A DNA stretch of 64,000 nt from Tillandsia leiboldiana. Its lineage: Eukaryota > Streptophyta > Magnoliopsida > Poales > Bromeliaceae. The notes under the pieces were generated by a model. The model did no database searches and had not been told where the DNA came from. It was given only the letters and a program-made list of their open reading frames with translations. Position 1 is the stretch's first letter; every line of letters starts with the position of its first letter. Where the stretch lies: positions 39,527,562 to 39,591,561 of the forward strand of contig CM055063.1 of NCBI GenBank assembly GCA_029204045.2, written 5' to 3'. Shown here in pieces: positions 35,930 through 46,614 of this stretch. Both the position numbers and the translations under genes were made by a program.

Positions 35930-36480
35930 GCTGCTCCGAGCCCTCCTTTTCCTCCAGCTCCCTCTTTTCCCCTCTTGCTCCGATCCAGGCTTGAGCTACT
36001 TCCCAGTGCGGCTCGCTAACCGAGGAAGGTAGATCGGAGGACCGCACGTCCCCGGAACCCTCTCCGCCTCCATCTCGGCATTCGGACCAGCTCTCTCTTT
36101 CCCCCTCTTGGTCCAATCCGAGCGATCTGCTTCCCCGGTGCGGCACGGTAACTGAGGAAGGTAGATCGGTGGACCGCGCGTCCCCGGAACCCTCTCTGCC
36201 TCCATCCCGGTAGCCGGCCCAACTCCCTCTTTCCCCCTCTTGCTCCGATCCGAGCGAGCATTTCCCCCGGTGCGGCACGGTAACCGAGGAAGGTAGATCG
36301 GAGGGCCGCGCGTACCCGGATCCCTCTCTGCCTCCATCCCGGTAGCCGGCCCAGCTCCTTCTTTCCCCCTCTTGCTCCGATCCGAGTGAGCTACTTCCCC
36401 GCCGCGGTACGCTAACCGAGGATCTTGCTCGGAGCACCGCGCTTTACCGAAACCCACTCCGCGACCGACCCATCTGGTGC
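35930..36480. repeat. 131-132 bp tandem repeat, about four copies
   Basis: The landmark CTACTTCCC or its variants recurs at 35996, 36127, 36259 and 36391. Each unit holds GTGCGGCACGGTAAC, AGGTAGATCGG and CCTCCATCCCGG segments. At 132 bp the unit is a multiple of three, which keeps minus-strand frames open (for example 35919-36437, with a 44-residue repeat). I do not consider that coding. Confidence 0.88.
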
Positions 36481-36527
36481 CCCTCCTTTGCTTCTTCTCA
36501 GGTTCGGAATACTTCAAAAAGGTAAAT

Positions 36528-37500
36528 AATTGTGCCATCTTGTTACAGAGAAATGTGTGCTGCTTGAAGTAATTGTGCCATCTTGTTAGAGAGAACTGTG
36601 TGCTGCTTGAACTAATTGTGCCATGTTGTTAGAGATAAATGTGTGCTGCTTGAACTAATTGTGCCATGTTGTTAGAGATAAATGTGTGCTGCTTGAACTA
36701 ATTATGCCATGTTGTTAGAGAGAAATGTGTGCTGCTTGAACTAATTGTGCCATGTTGTTAGAGAGAAATGTGTGATGCTTGAACTAATTGTGCCATGTTG
36801 TTAGAGAGAAATGTGTGCTGCTTGAACTAATTGTTCCATGTTGTTAGAGAGAAATGTGTGCTGCTTGAACTAATTGTGCCATGTTGTTAGAGAGAACTGT
36901 GTGCTGCTTGAACTAATTGTGCCATGTTGTTAGAGATAAATGTGTGCTGCTTGAACTAATTGTGCCATGTTGTTAGAGAGAAATGTGTGCTGCTTGAACT
37001 AATTGTGCCATGTTGTTAGAGAGAAATGTGTGCTGCTTGAACTAATTGTGCCATGTTGTTAGAGAGAATTGTGTGCTGCTTGAACTAATTGTGCCATCTT
37101 GTTTGAGAGAACTGTGTGCTGCTTGAACTAATTGTGCCATCTTGTTTGAGAGAACTGTGTGCTGCTTGAACTAATTGTGCCATCTTGTTTGAGAGAACTG
37201 TGTGCTGCTTGAACTAATTGTGCCATCTTGTTAGAGAGAACTGTGTGCTGCTTGAACTAATTGTGCCATATCATAATGTCTGCTGGTTGTAGTAATATTG
37301 CCTTCTTATTTGAGAGAAATTTGTGCTGGTTGATTTAATAGTGCCATCTTGTTTGAGAGAAATGTGTGCTGGTTGAACTAATAGTGCCATCTTGGAGTGA
37401 TAATGTGAGTTGGTTGAACTAATATTGCCATCTTGTTTGAGATAAATGTGTGCTGGTTGCACTCATGTTTCCATCTCCTTGCCATAATGTGTGTTGGTTG
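36528..37500 (+). repeat. 43-bp tandem array, left block, about 22 copies
   Basis: The unit is GTGCCATGTTGTTAGAGAGA followed by AATGTGTGCTGCTTGAACTAATT, 43 bp long. About 17 regular copies run to 37267 and then roughly five diverged ones. Variants carry CTTGTTTGAG. The array lies between the left terminus and ORF1. Confidence 0.92.
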
Positions 37501-37615
37501 TCACCCTGTTGGCATCTTGTTTGCTGGTTGTGTGTATGCTTCCTATCCCCTGTTGCCCTCTTTTGTGATTTTTGTGTGTATGCGCTCAAGAAGCTTTTGT
37601 TTAAGATCTGCTAAA

Positions 37616-38165
37616 CAAATCGACGATGATGACGGTGCCATAAGTATCTGATGGATGGCATGGATTTACAATCCACTACAGCCCCATACCATTTGGCAAT
37701 CATTTGAGTCAAATTTTTTTAATAAAAAGAAAAATGTAATCGGCTGATATGAAGCATACACACAAATAGCATATAAGAAGGCAATTGGGTGGTAGGCAGC
37801 CTACACACAACCAGCGCACATTATGGCAACAGGGTGACAACCAGCACACATTAAGGCAAGGAGATGGCAATAGAAGTTCAACCAGCATCCATTTCTCTCA
37901 AACAAGATGACACTATTATTTCAACCAGCACACATTTCTCTCTAACAAGATGGCACTATTAGTTCAACCAACACACATTTCTCTCTAACAATATGGCAAT
38001 ATCACTACAACCACCAAATGGGCATATATATAAAGTCGGAAAAGTGGCTTTGTCGGATAATTGCTTAAAATATCGACGATGATGACGGTTGCCAGAAGTA
38101 TCTGATGGATGGCATGGATTTGCAATCCACTGCACCCCCCATACCCTTTGGCAATCAATTGAGTC
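37616..38165. repeat. Direct repeat of about 95 bp flanking an inverted block of the 43-bp repeat
   Basis: A segment from ATCGACGATGATGACGG to TGGCAATCA(A/T)TTGAGTCAA occurs at 37616-37711 and at about 38070-38168. Between them, 37790-38010 holds about five 43-bp units in the opposite orientation to the main arrays. This suggests a local rearrangement. Confidence 0.8.
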
Positions 38166-38373
38166 AATTAAGTATTTAAATATACTAAATAGTTGTAATG
38201 ATTGAAATTCCCCGGCAATACCCGTTCAATTAGATAGCACCGAATGATTTGAACTACACCTTTTTCATCTTGTATGATTCACAATTGAACTACGAGTAGT
38301 AATTCACTTTAATTTGTACTTAACTTATTGTTATCTTTGTGCCTTCGTATACATCATATAACTCTTATTCCAG

Positions 38374-39619
38374 ATGCGTCCATTCAAGAAGCATACAAAG
38401 CATCAGGCAAGAAAAAGTGTGGCATTCGACGCGCTCCCTAATATCCTAGGTTCACAGGAGGGTAGTTCTGGGCAGCGTGCCCAACCTCATACCCGAACTC
38501 AAAATTGGTCTGAAATTATGGACTCAATTTTTTTGGCTTTGCTCACTGAAGAGCATGCATTGGGGAACTTCGTGAATGGGTCGTTCACCAGTGTAGCCTG
38601 GGTTCGAATCATTTCTGCATTCAATGCAAGGACCAACTTGCAATTGAGCAAAGAACAGATCAAGAATCGACTAAAAGTTTTAAAGCGCACATTCATGCTT
38701 TATAACTGTTTAGCCAACAAGAGTGGATGGGGCTGGGACTATATAAACAATATCCCGACTGCCGGTGATCCAACTAACTGGGATGCAGTGATAGCGGTAA
38801 ATTGAACCTACAATCATAAAGATTTTTGTAAAGGCTCGCGTACTATACGCATAATTGACATTAGACATTCCTTTAATCTTTCTTCAGGAAAATCCGGCAT
38901 ACGAAAAATGTCGAGATAGACCCTTTCCGGCATATAAGGATCTGGCCTTTTTGACCGAAAAAACAACGGCCACTGGCCAATATGGTTTTACTTCTACTAT
39001 GCCTGCAGCTCAAAATGTTGAAAGTTCATCCTCATCTTACCCTGGTGAGGATGATACTCTACTTGGGGTACGAATGTCGACTTTCAATATCTCACCTAGT
39101 CCATTTGAAGCAGGATCTTCTGCAGCGCCTCAATATGCGAATATCAGGGCGATGCAATCCTCCGACTCTCCAACCCCTACTCCTGAAATCCCAACTGTCG
39201 GAGGTAGTGCTAGTGGTAGCGGTTCCGGGGGAAAACGACCACGCTCCCCAGAACCCACAAACCCTAGACCCAAAAATACCCCGACCTCTGGGGGACGGCG
39301 GCGCAAACCTGATGCCGGGCTTAGTGTAATCTTTGAGATGGTTGAAATAGGCAGGCAAAAGCTTGAGCTTGCCCGTGAAATTTATCAGTCCGAAAAGACG
39401 AGCAGACCTGTTATTCCAACCATTCAGGATTGCATGACCCGAGTGTATGCTATGCCAGCTATTACTCCAGAAAGGGTGCTTGTTGCAGGCGACGCCCTAA
39501 AAGATCCAAATAATCGTCAACTCTTTATGACCATGACAGACGACTTAGCTGTAATGTGGGTTGACCGACAAGTCACAATGCAAAATGTACTATATAAGCA
39601 ATTCTTTCCTGGAGTGTAG
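38374..39619 (+). CDS. Harbinger ORF1, Myb/SANT-like DNA-binding protein, two exons
   Basis: Exon 1 is 38374-38796 and exon 2 is 38888-39619. The intron 38797-38887 has GT...AG ends (donor GCG|GTAAAT, acceptor TCTTCAG|GAA) and is phase 0, giving 384 residues. Residues 43-141 are a Myb/SANT-like domain (WSEIMDSIFLALLTEEH...NRLKVLKRTFMLYN...GWGWD...DPTNWDAVIA). A Ser/Pro-rich linker (about 185-260) contains a basic KRPRSPEP segment, a possible nuclear signal. The C-terminus (IQDCMTRVYAMP...FFPGV) is conserved in element 2. In the PIF/Harbinger family this protein partners the transposase for DNA binding and nuclear import. No lesion is visible. The start is the first ATG of the frame, and the donor and acceptor match those implied by element 2. 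Confidence 0.82.
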
Positions 39620-39832
39620 ATTTCGTTTAAAATGTTTATGCTTTTGTTTTTTTATTTAGACCGTTGCCATTCTATGTATTATGCTAGGTAGACAATTATA
39701 TTTTGTTTGCATGATGTTTGATGTACTTTGTAAATATTGACTTTATTAACAATAATGCTTGAAGTTGTGTTGTATTTCAACGTCATATGTTGCGATTGTC
39801 ACTGTTCAATATATATTGTACTTGTAGCATAA
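39620..39832. other. ORF1-transposase intergenic spacer
   Basis: About 210 bp of AT-rich sequence between two co-oriented genes. It may hold the ORF1 terminator and the transposase promoter, but I see no clear TATA or poly(A) signal. Confidence 0.4.
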
Positions 39833-41223
39833 ATGGGTGATTCGAATGATGGTAATGTGTTTACCTCCACAATCAGTACCACCTTAAGGGACCTTTTAGA
39901 TGATGATGATGACATATGGGATGATGTACTTGCAATGTTGATTCAGCAAGGTTACTTCATATTTAGGCAAACCGTCGAAAAGCAACCGTGTTGTACCCGT
40001 CCATTTACGGGGCACCAGCTAATATGTGATATATTAAATGGTCATCCTGATCGTGGGTATGACCAGTTTCGAATGCCGACCACGACTTTCATTGCACTGC
40101 GCGATGAGCTAGTTCGAAAGGGATTGCTACAAACACACGCAATATGACAATTGAGGAACAGTTAGGAATATTTATGTTTTGCATAGGACATGGGGTGGCT
40201 AATAGGGTCATGGCTGAAACATTTCAACATTCGGGTGAAACTATCAGTCGACATTTCAACAATGTCCTTCGGGCGATTGTAACGTTGAAAGACGATTACA
40301 TTAAACTTCCGCCGAATAATATTCCGGTGCATTCCCGAATTAGAGATAATGCAAATTTTCACCCATTCAAGGTATGTATGCTTTTATATTAGTGATTTTA
40401 CTTATATGTCATTTTGATATTTTATTAATTGACTTACTATATTTGATGTTTACTAGTAGAATGAAATTGGTGCGATTGATGGGACACATATTCCCGTGGT
40501 TGTCAGCAAGAGCAAGCAACCGAGATTCCGGAATCGCAAAGGATTTACTTCTCAAAACATGATGGCCGCAGTATCCTTTGACCACAACTTTGTATTTGTC
40601 TGCACTGGTTGGGAGGGATCAGCAGCTGACATGCGAGTACTTCGATGGGCTTGCGAAAGTGGAGGTTTCACTGTGCTTGAAGGTATATCACACATACTCC
40701 ATTTCTCTTACATTACTTTAATCATGGGGAATATAAAAATTTACATTGTACATGTTTCGTAAAATATATAGGCAAATATTATTTGGTAGATTCAGGCTAT
40801 GCAAATACAGAAAGATTTCTTGCACCATATCGAGGGGAGCGTTACCACATTAGCCAATATGATGGAAACACAGTGGGGCGCACTCATCGAAGTCCACGCG
40901 ACCTATATAATCATCGACATGCTCAATTGAGAAATGTCGTGGAGAAAACATTTGGTATTTTAAAGAAGCGGTTCAAGATATTGACTGTTGCAACATCGTT
41001 TCCATATAAAGTCCAATGTCAGATTGCGATGGCATGTTGCGTTGTACACAATTTCATTCGACGATACCAAGGTGCAGATGCTATCTTTAACGAAGAGTTA
41101 GAGGAACAACCAACGGATTTCGGTGACGAGGAAACGGGTGATTATGTTGGTACTACATAATCACGGAGAGGCGACGAGTTGCGCACATTTATAACTAACC
41201 AGTTATGGAATAGTCGAAGTTAG
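39833..41223 (+). pseudogene. Harbinger DDE transposase (element 1), frameshift plus premature stop
   Basis: Three exons are predicted by comparison with element 2: 39833-40371, 40460-40682 and 40772-41223. Exon 1 encodes the helix-turn-helix region (RPFTGHQLICDILNGHPDRGYDQFRM; GVANRVMAETFQHSGETISRHF). One base is missing between about 40118 and 40146 relative to element 2, so the first frame stops at 40147. Exon 2 has the first catalytic Asp (GAIDGTHIP) and the WEGSAADMRVL motif. Exon 3 has the second Asp (LVDSGYANT) and the Glu (RNVVEKTFG). TAA at 41158-41160 removes the last 20 residues, which remain readable to 41223. All three catalytic residues survive. Confidence 0.88.
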
Positions 41224-41309
41224 ATATATAATGGATTGTATTATATCGGATTTTATGCTTACAATGTGGTTGCAAAATTGTTTATTATTGGAGAACTTTT
41301 CGATTCGTT

Positions 41310-42175
41310 GTAGTAATAATGCCATCTTGTTTGAGAGGAATGTGTGCTGGTTGAACTAATATTGTCATCTTGTTTGAGAGGAATGTGTCCTGCTTGAACT
41401 AATATTGTCATCTTGTTTGAGAGGAATGTGTGCTGGTTGAACAAATATTGTCATCTTGTTTGATATAAATGTGTGTTGCTTGAAATAACATTGCCATATT
41501 GTTTGAGAGGAATGTGTGATGGTTGTACTAATATTGTCATCTTGTTTGAGAGGAATGCGCGCTGGTTAAACTAATATTGTTATCTTGTCTGAGATAAATG
41601 TGTGCTGGTTGAAATAATAGTGCCATCTTGTTTGAGAGGAATGTGTGCTGGTTGAACTAATATTGTCATCTTGTTTGAGAGAAATGTGTGCTGGTTGAAA
41701 TAATAATGCCATCTTGTTTGAGAGGAATATGTACTGGTTGAACTAATATTGTCATATTGTTTGAGAGAAATGTGTGCTGTTCGAAATAATAGTGCCATCT
41801 TATTAGAGAGAAATGTGTGCTGGTTGAAATAATAGTGCCATCTTGTTTGAGAGGAATATGTACTGGTTGAACTAATATTGTCATATTGTTTGAGAGAAAT
41901 GTGTGCTGTTCGAAATAATAGTGCCATCTTGTTTGAGAGAAATGAGTGTTGTTTGAAATAATAGTGTCATCTTGTTTGAGAGGAATGTGTACTGGTTGAA
42001 GTAATATTGTCATATTGTTGAGAGAAATGTGTGCTGTTTGAAATAATAGTTCCATCTTGTTTGAGAGGAATGTGTGCTGGTTGAAATAATAGTGCCATCT
42101 TGTTTGAGAGAAATAGGTGCTGGTTTAACTTCTATTGCCATCTTTTTGCCAGAAATTTGTTTGGTTGCACTCTTG
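41310..42175 (+). repeat. 43-bp tandem array, right block, about 20 copies
   Basis: Same repeat family and orientation as 36528-37500, with unit TGCCATCTTGTTTGAGAG then AAATGTGTGCTGGTTGAAATAATAG. Variants alternate TGTCATATTG and TGCCATCTTG. It begins about 90 bp after the transposase and ends about 410 bp before the right terminus. Confidence 0.92.
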
Positions 42176-42586
42176 GTACCATCTCCTTACCATAAAATTT
42201 TTTATCATTTTTAAATATTTTTAAATATTTAATATTTAATTGTTAATATTATTTAAATTTTTTAATATTTATCTAAATTAAATATAAGGTTGAATAATAC
42301 CATAAATTTATTTAATTTTAAATTATATCATAAAGGGCAAATTAGTAAATAAAAATATTTAACCCCTCAATTCTTCTTATTCCTCTATTCCCAACCAAAC
42401 ACAATTTTCTCTTATTCTTCTTATTCTTCTTATTTCTATATAATTTACCAAACACAATTTTCTTTAAACCCGGTATAACTCTTAAACCGAACCAAACGCA
42501 AATTAACTCTAGTTCCTGCTAAAACCATAACTTATACCTATCCCCGGTATAACTGAATTTTTCTTATCCCCGAACCAAACGCAGCC
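42176..42586 (+). repeat. Right subterminal region of Harbinger 1 with ACCAAACGC/ACCAAACAC motifs
   Basis: AT-rich. ACCAAACGC recurs (near 42492 and at the terminus) and ACCAAACAC recurs nearby, echoing the inverted terminal GCGTTTGGT. The end is clearly related to the left end of element 2 read in reverse, so both belong to one family. Confidence 0.7.
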
Positions 42587-42590
42587 TTTA

Positions 42591-43457
42591 GGGTCCGTTT
42601 GGAAACGGGTTAAGGTAGAACTAGCTAATCCTGGGATAAGTATAAAGTACGGAACTAGAGTGAAAAAGCGTTTGGGATGGTTCCAGGGATAAGAGATTTT
42701 GTGTTTGGTTTAATAATGAGGAATAAGAGGAATAAAGAGGTTAAGTTGGGTAAATTACCTTTTTGCCCTCAAGAGTTAATATGTGATAAAAGTTGTTAAA
42801 ATCTAATTAGTTCGTTTTAATTAATGGATTAATGGTTTAAAAAAATTAAAATAAAATTATAATCATAATTAAATTATATTATTTAAAAATAATATTTAAT
42901 TTAACATTTTATTTTCTCAAATAAAATTTAAAATTTAAAATATAAAATTTCAACATTTTAATTTTAAGATTTAAAATTTTATAATATTAATTTTAAATTA
43001 TAAATTTTTAACATAAAATTTTTGTAAAATTTGCAAAAATCGTATATTTGCTAAATATTTGGAAATTTTTGCCCTCAAGCTTTATTATGTGATAAAAATT
43101 TGGTAAAATCGTTTTTCTCGTTTTAATTAATGGATTAAAGCCTTACAAAAAATAAGATAAAATCATAATAAAAATTAAATTAAATTTTATGAAAATAATA
43201 TTTATTTGCAAATGTCATTTGATCTAAATTTTTAATTAAAAAAAAAAATTCATCATATTTTTTGAAAAAGATTTTGTTTAATGGAAAAAAGCATATGCTA
43301 TTTATTTGCTATAAATTTCATATTACTTCCCTACTAATATATACAATTTATATATAATTTCAGTACCGAATTTAACAGATTTACATGTTTATACATCAGT
43401 CATAAACACACATCTGTTTATAACAATAATTTTTTTATCTACATAATTATCGCCGGA
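42591..43457 (-). repeat. Subterminal AT-rich region of Harbinger 2 with a duplicated 70-bp segment
   Basis: A segment starting TTTGCCCTCAAG and running through GTTTTAATTAATGGATTAA occurs at about 42764-42835 and 43070-43140. The rest is A/T low complexity. No gene. Confidence 0.65.
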
Positions 43458-44892
43458 CTAACTTCTATTATTCCACAATTGATCTGTAATATCCGTTCGA
43501 ATGGCGTCGCCCCGCCGTGAGTCTGATGCACCGGGCAATGAAGCACCAGGAATTTGAATACCTTCATCATCCTCTTCCACAACGGTAGCATGTTGGTCAA
43601 CTGAATCGTTGAAATACCGATCACTACCGTGATTTCTAAGAATAAAATTATGTATGACGCAGCAAGCCATTGCAATAAGACATTGCACCCTAAACGGAAA
43701 CGGTGTTGCAATATTTAAAATCTTAAATCGCTTTTTCAATACCCCGAATGTTTTCTCCACCACATTACGTAATTGGGCATGACGATGATTATAAAGATCC
43801 CGCGGACTCCGATGTACCCGACTACGTGCGTTACTATCAAATTGGCTGATATGATAGCGCTCTCCTCGATACGGCGCCAGAAATTTGTCGGTGTTTGCGT
43901 ACCCAGAATCAACCAAGTAAAATTTTCCTGTTAACGACACAATATAATAAGAAGTTATACTGTAATTTTATATGTATTAAAAATGATAACTGTAATATAG
44001 TGAATTGTCAGATTTTCTTACTACCTTCGGGTACTGTGAAACCGCCACTTTCACACGCCCATCTGAGGACTCGCATATCACCGGCAGATCCTTCCCACCC
44101 AGTGCAAACAAAAAGAAATTCTTGATCAAAGTTGACCGCAGCCATCACATTTTGTGATGTAAACCCTTTCTGACACCGAAAACGTGCTTGCTCGCTCAAC
44201 TTGACAATCGCCGGAATATGGGTCCCATCAACCGCACCGATTGCATTCTGCAAATGTACATTGAACATTCAATATCTCCCTTTTTAAGCCGTCCTTGGTA
44301 ATACTCAATATTAATCGTATAAAATACCAATGATTTAAATTTAATACATCACCTTGAAAGGATGGAAATTTATACTATCTGAGATCCGCGAATGAACTTG
44401 AGTGTTGCTTGTCGGTTGAGTGATATAATCGTCTTTTAACATAACGATGCCCCGCAGTACCTTATTAAAATATCTACTAATTGTCTTTCCTGAATGTTGG
44501 AATGTTTCGGCGAGCACCCTATTTGCAACGCCGTGGCCAATACAAAAAAGAAATATTCCAAGCTGTTCATCAACTGTGATATTTCTTGAGCCACATATAA
44601 GTCCCTTTCCAACGAGCTCATCTCGTAAAGCAATGAATGTGGTAGTCGTCATTCTGAAATGCTGGTACCCACGGTCTAGATGACCATTTAATATATCACC
44701 AATAAATTGATGCCCACTAAATGGTCTGGTTCGACATGGTTGTCTCGGGATTGGAATAACATCAGTCAGATAACCTTGATCATATTGCATCACACAAACT
44801 TCTTCCCAATAATCGTCATCCTCATCTAATATCGTCAGTATATTTGCAACGATTGCGGAGGAAAATATGGTACGATTAAACGAAGCATCCAT
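43458..44892 (-). CDS. Harbinger DDE transposase (element 2), apparently intact, three exons
   Basis: Exons on the minus strand are 44892-44353, 44247-44025 and 43927-43458, totalling 410 residues. Introns have GT...AG ends (donors AAG|GTGATG and GAAG|GTAGT; acceptors TTTGCAG and TAACAG). Exon 2 is 223 bp, exactly as in element 1. The start MDASFNRTIF at 44892 aligns with the start of element 1; an in-frame ATG 18 codons upstream is also possible. The N-terminal half has the helix-turn-helix (GVANRVLAETFQHSGKTISR). The catalytic DDE residues lie in AVDGTHIP, LVDSGYANT and VVEKTFG, with WEGSAGDMRVL between. It should cut and rejoin transposon ends in the nucleus together with ORF1. I see no stop or frameshift. 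Confidence 0.87.
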
Positions 44893-45280
44893 TTTTTCTG
44901 CAAAGATATCATTGTATTCAAGCAATATATCGCAGTATATAGACATTGTGTAAACAGTACAAACAAATACGTCAAGTAATTAATGCAGATTGATGAAAAT
45001 TAAATTGACTATATCGTTTAAGCGATTTGAATACAAACTGCACAGAACATTGGTAAACATACATATACTGACATTAACGATATATTAACATTCATCATCT
45101 GTCTACAATACTTAAATATTATTTCAAACTACTACGAGAAATTTAATAGTAGAACTAACAACATCTAATTATTTGCATCATAAAATAATAGAACACTATA
45201 ATAATACAACATACAACATAACGACTCTCGAATATAAACCATAGTAGTTCTCATCCTCAAATAAAGCACAGAAAAGTAGT
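44893..45280. other. Upstream region of the element 2 transposase
   Basis: About 390 bp of AT-rich DNA, which should contain the transposase promoter. I see no gene or distinct motif. Confidence 0.4.
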
Positions 45281-46165
45281 ACAATATTACATTCCCAGAT
45301 ACCTAATTTAAAAATGAAATAAAGCATCACAATGTTCCTACAATATTACATTCCCAGCTACCTAATTTAAACATGAAATTAAGCAGCACAATGTGTGACG
45401 CCCCACTTCCCAGGGGGTCACCCATCCTAGAACTACTCTAGCTCTAGCACGCTTAACTCTCATGTTCCTCTTGGATCTTGCTACCATCCAAAATGCTATA
45501 GCCGGGTTAGAGATTTAGTCCTATTATATCATTTATATAGAGGACTAATCCAAATTCCGGGGGTGTCACATTCTTCCCCCCTTTAAGCCCTGACGTCCAC
45601 GTCAGGCTCAAGCACACTCACAAACACCAGGCGATGTGAGACTCGTCTCGCTAGCCTTAGCTGACCTTGTGAGGAGCTGCACTCCACTCACAACGGTCAT
45701 TAGCCGGGGAGCCTCGCTCTACCCGCTATATAACCCTGGCTCAGCCGAGACTCATCTCACATTTCCGGCTGGTGAATGGCTCTGATACCAACTGTGACGC
45801 CCCACTTCCCAGGGGGTCACCCATCCTAGAACTACTCTAGCTCTAGCACGCTTAACTCTCATGTTCCTCTTGGATCTTGCTACCATCCAAAATGCTATAG
45901 CCGGGTTAGAGATTTAGTCCTATTATATCATTTATATAGAGGACTAATCCAAATTCCGGGGGTGTCACACAATGTTCCTACAATATTACATTCCCAGCTA
46001 CCTAATTTAAACATGAAATTAAGCATCGCAATGTACCTACAATATTACATTCCCAGCTACCTAATTTAAACATGAAATTAAGCATCACAATGTACCTACA
46101 ATATTACATTCCCAGCTACCTAATTTATACATGAAATTAATCATCACATTGTTCCTACAATATTA
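45281..46165. repeat. 59-bp tandem repeat split by the TRIM
   Basis: The unit begins ACAATATTACATTCCCAGCT and continues through ACCTAATTTAAACATGAAAT to a GCATCACAATGTTCCT end. About two copies lie left of the TRIM and three and a half right of it. The TRIM target CAATG is part of the unit. Located between the Harbinger genes; no coding. Confidence 0.88.
45394..45969 (-). mobile_element. TRIM element, 576 bp, identical 177-bp terminal repeats
   Basis: Two 177-bp direct repeats (45394-45570 and 45793-45969) look identical by eye. Each begins TGTGACGCCCC and ends GGGTGTCACA on the plus strand. CAATG flanks both sides (45389-45393 and 45970-45974), a 5-bp target duplication. On the minus strand a primer-binding site TGGTATCAGAGCC (45790-45778) follows the 5' repeat and a purine tract (AAAGGGGGGAAGAA, about 45584-45571) precedes the 3' repeat. 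The 222-bp interior has no gene. This is a non-autonomous LTR retrotransposon inserted recently into the 59-bp array. Confidence 0.93.
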
Positions 46166-46280
46166 CAGTTCTTGCCACTAGTTTGCAACATAATAGCAAT
46201 CAGCACAAATTAACTGAAATATTACAATCCCGAATAGTAGTTATCAACATAATTGGATGTACCACAAAATTACTGGAATA

Positions 46281-46604
46281 TTATATTCCAGGGAAGAACT
46301 GTCGAAACAAAATACTTTCTTTCGCTATTTGCCGATCCAGCCACAATATGGCAAGCTCGTCGTTCATTGTCATGAATACTTGCCTATTCTTGTCATCTTT
46401 TAATGCCTCTGCGGCTGCCAATACCCGCTCATTTGTGATTCCATGTAAAGAGTATACTCGGCCCATACACTCCTCGATTGTCGCGATATTGCCTCGTTTG
46501 GTAATTTCAACTTGGTACATTTGGCGGACTAGATCAAGCTTTTTCTCAAGGTCCTTATAATGAGGGAATGGTTTATCCCTATATTTTGCATAGGCCGAAT
46601 TCTC
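46281..46604 (-). pseudogene. Harbinger ORF1 exon 2 (element 2), separated from exon 1
   Basis: The minus-strand exon begins after the acceptor GTCCAG at 46604 with ENSAYAKYRDKPFPHYKDL, matching exon 2 of element 1, and ends FFPGI. It has 107 residues against 243 in element 1; the Ser/Pro-rich linker is missing. The Tekay element inserted 10 bp upstream of the exon, inside the intron, so exon 1 with the Myb/SANT domain is displaced to the right of the window. The gene is disrupted unless a very large intron is still spliced. Confidence 0.82.
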
Positions 46605-46614
46605 CTGGACAAAG

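Larger units (their letters stand above)
35547..42586 (+). mobile_element. PIF/Harbinger DNA transposon 1, about 7.0 kb
   Basis: The ends are inverted repeats: GGTAGCGTTTGGT at the left, and the reverse complement of the right end reads GGCTGCGTTTGGT. TTT flanks both sides (35544-35546 and 42587-42589), a plausible 3-bp target duplication although TTA/TAA is usual. It carries the two genes of the superfamily in one orientation, a Myb/SANT-like ORF1 then the DDE transposase. The transposase has a frameshift and a premature stop, so this copy is probably non-autonomous. Much of the element is tandem repeats (131-bp and 43-bp arrays). Confidence 0.85.
42591..46614 (-). mobile_element. PIF/Harbinger DNA transposon 2, cut by a gypsy insertion
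   Basis: The left end reads GGGTCCGTTTGG, a variant of the terminal repeat of element 1, and starts only four bases after element 1 ends. Read on the minus strand it has ORF1 exon 2 (46604-46281), then a three-exon transposase (44892-43458). The 5' half, with ORF1 exon 1 and the other terminus, must lie beyond the Tekay insertion at 46615 and outside the window. A TRIM and a 59-bp tandem repeat occupy the space between the genes. Confidence 0.85.

Noticed and set aside
35919..36538. Minus-strand frames with a 44-residue repeat near the left end of Harbinger 1
   Set aside because: Two different frames are equally open, explained by a 132-bp unit divisible by three. No start context, domain or splice signal supports a gene.
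36528..37500. CRISPR-like appearance of the 43-bp array
   Set aside because: Repeats are contiguous without unique spacers, and the context is a eukaryotic transposon.
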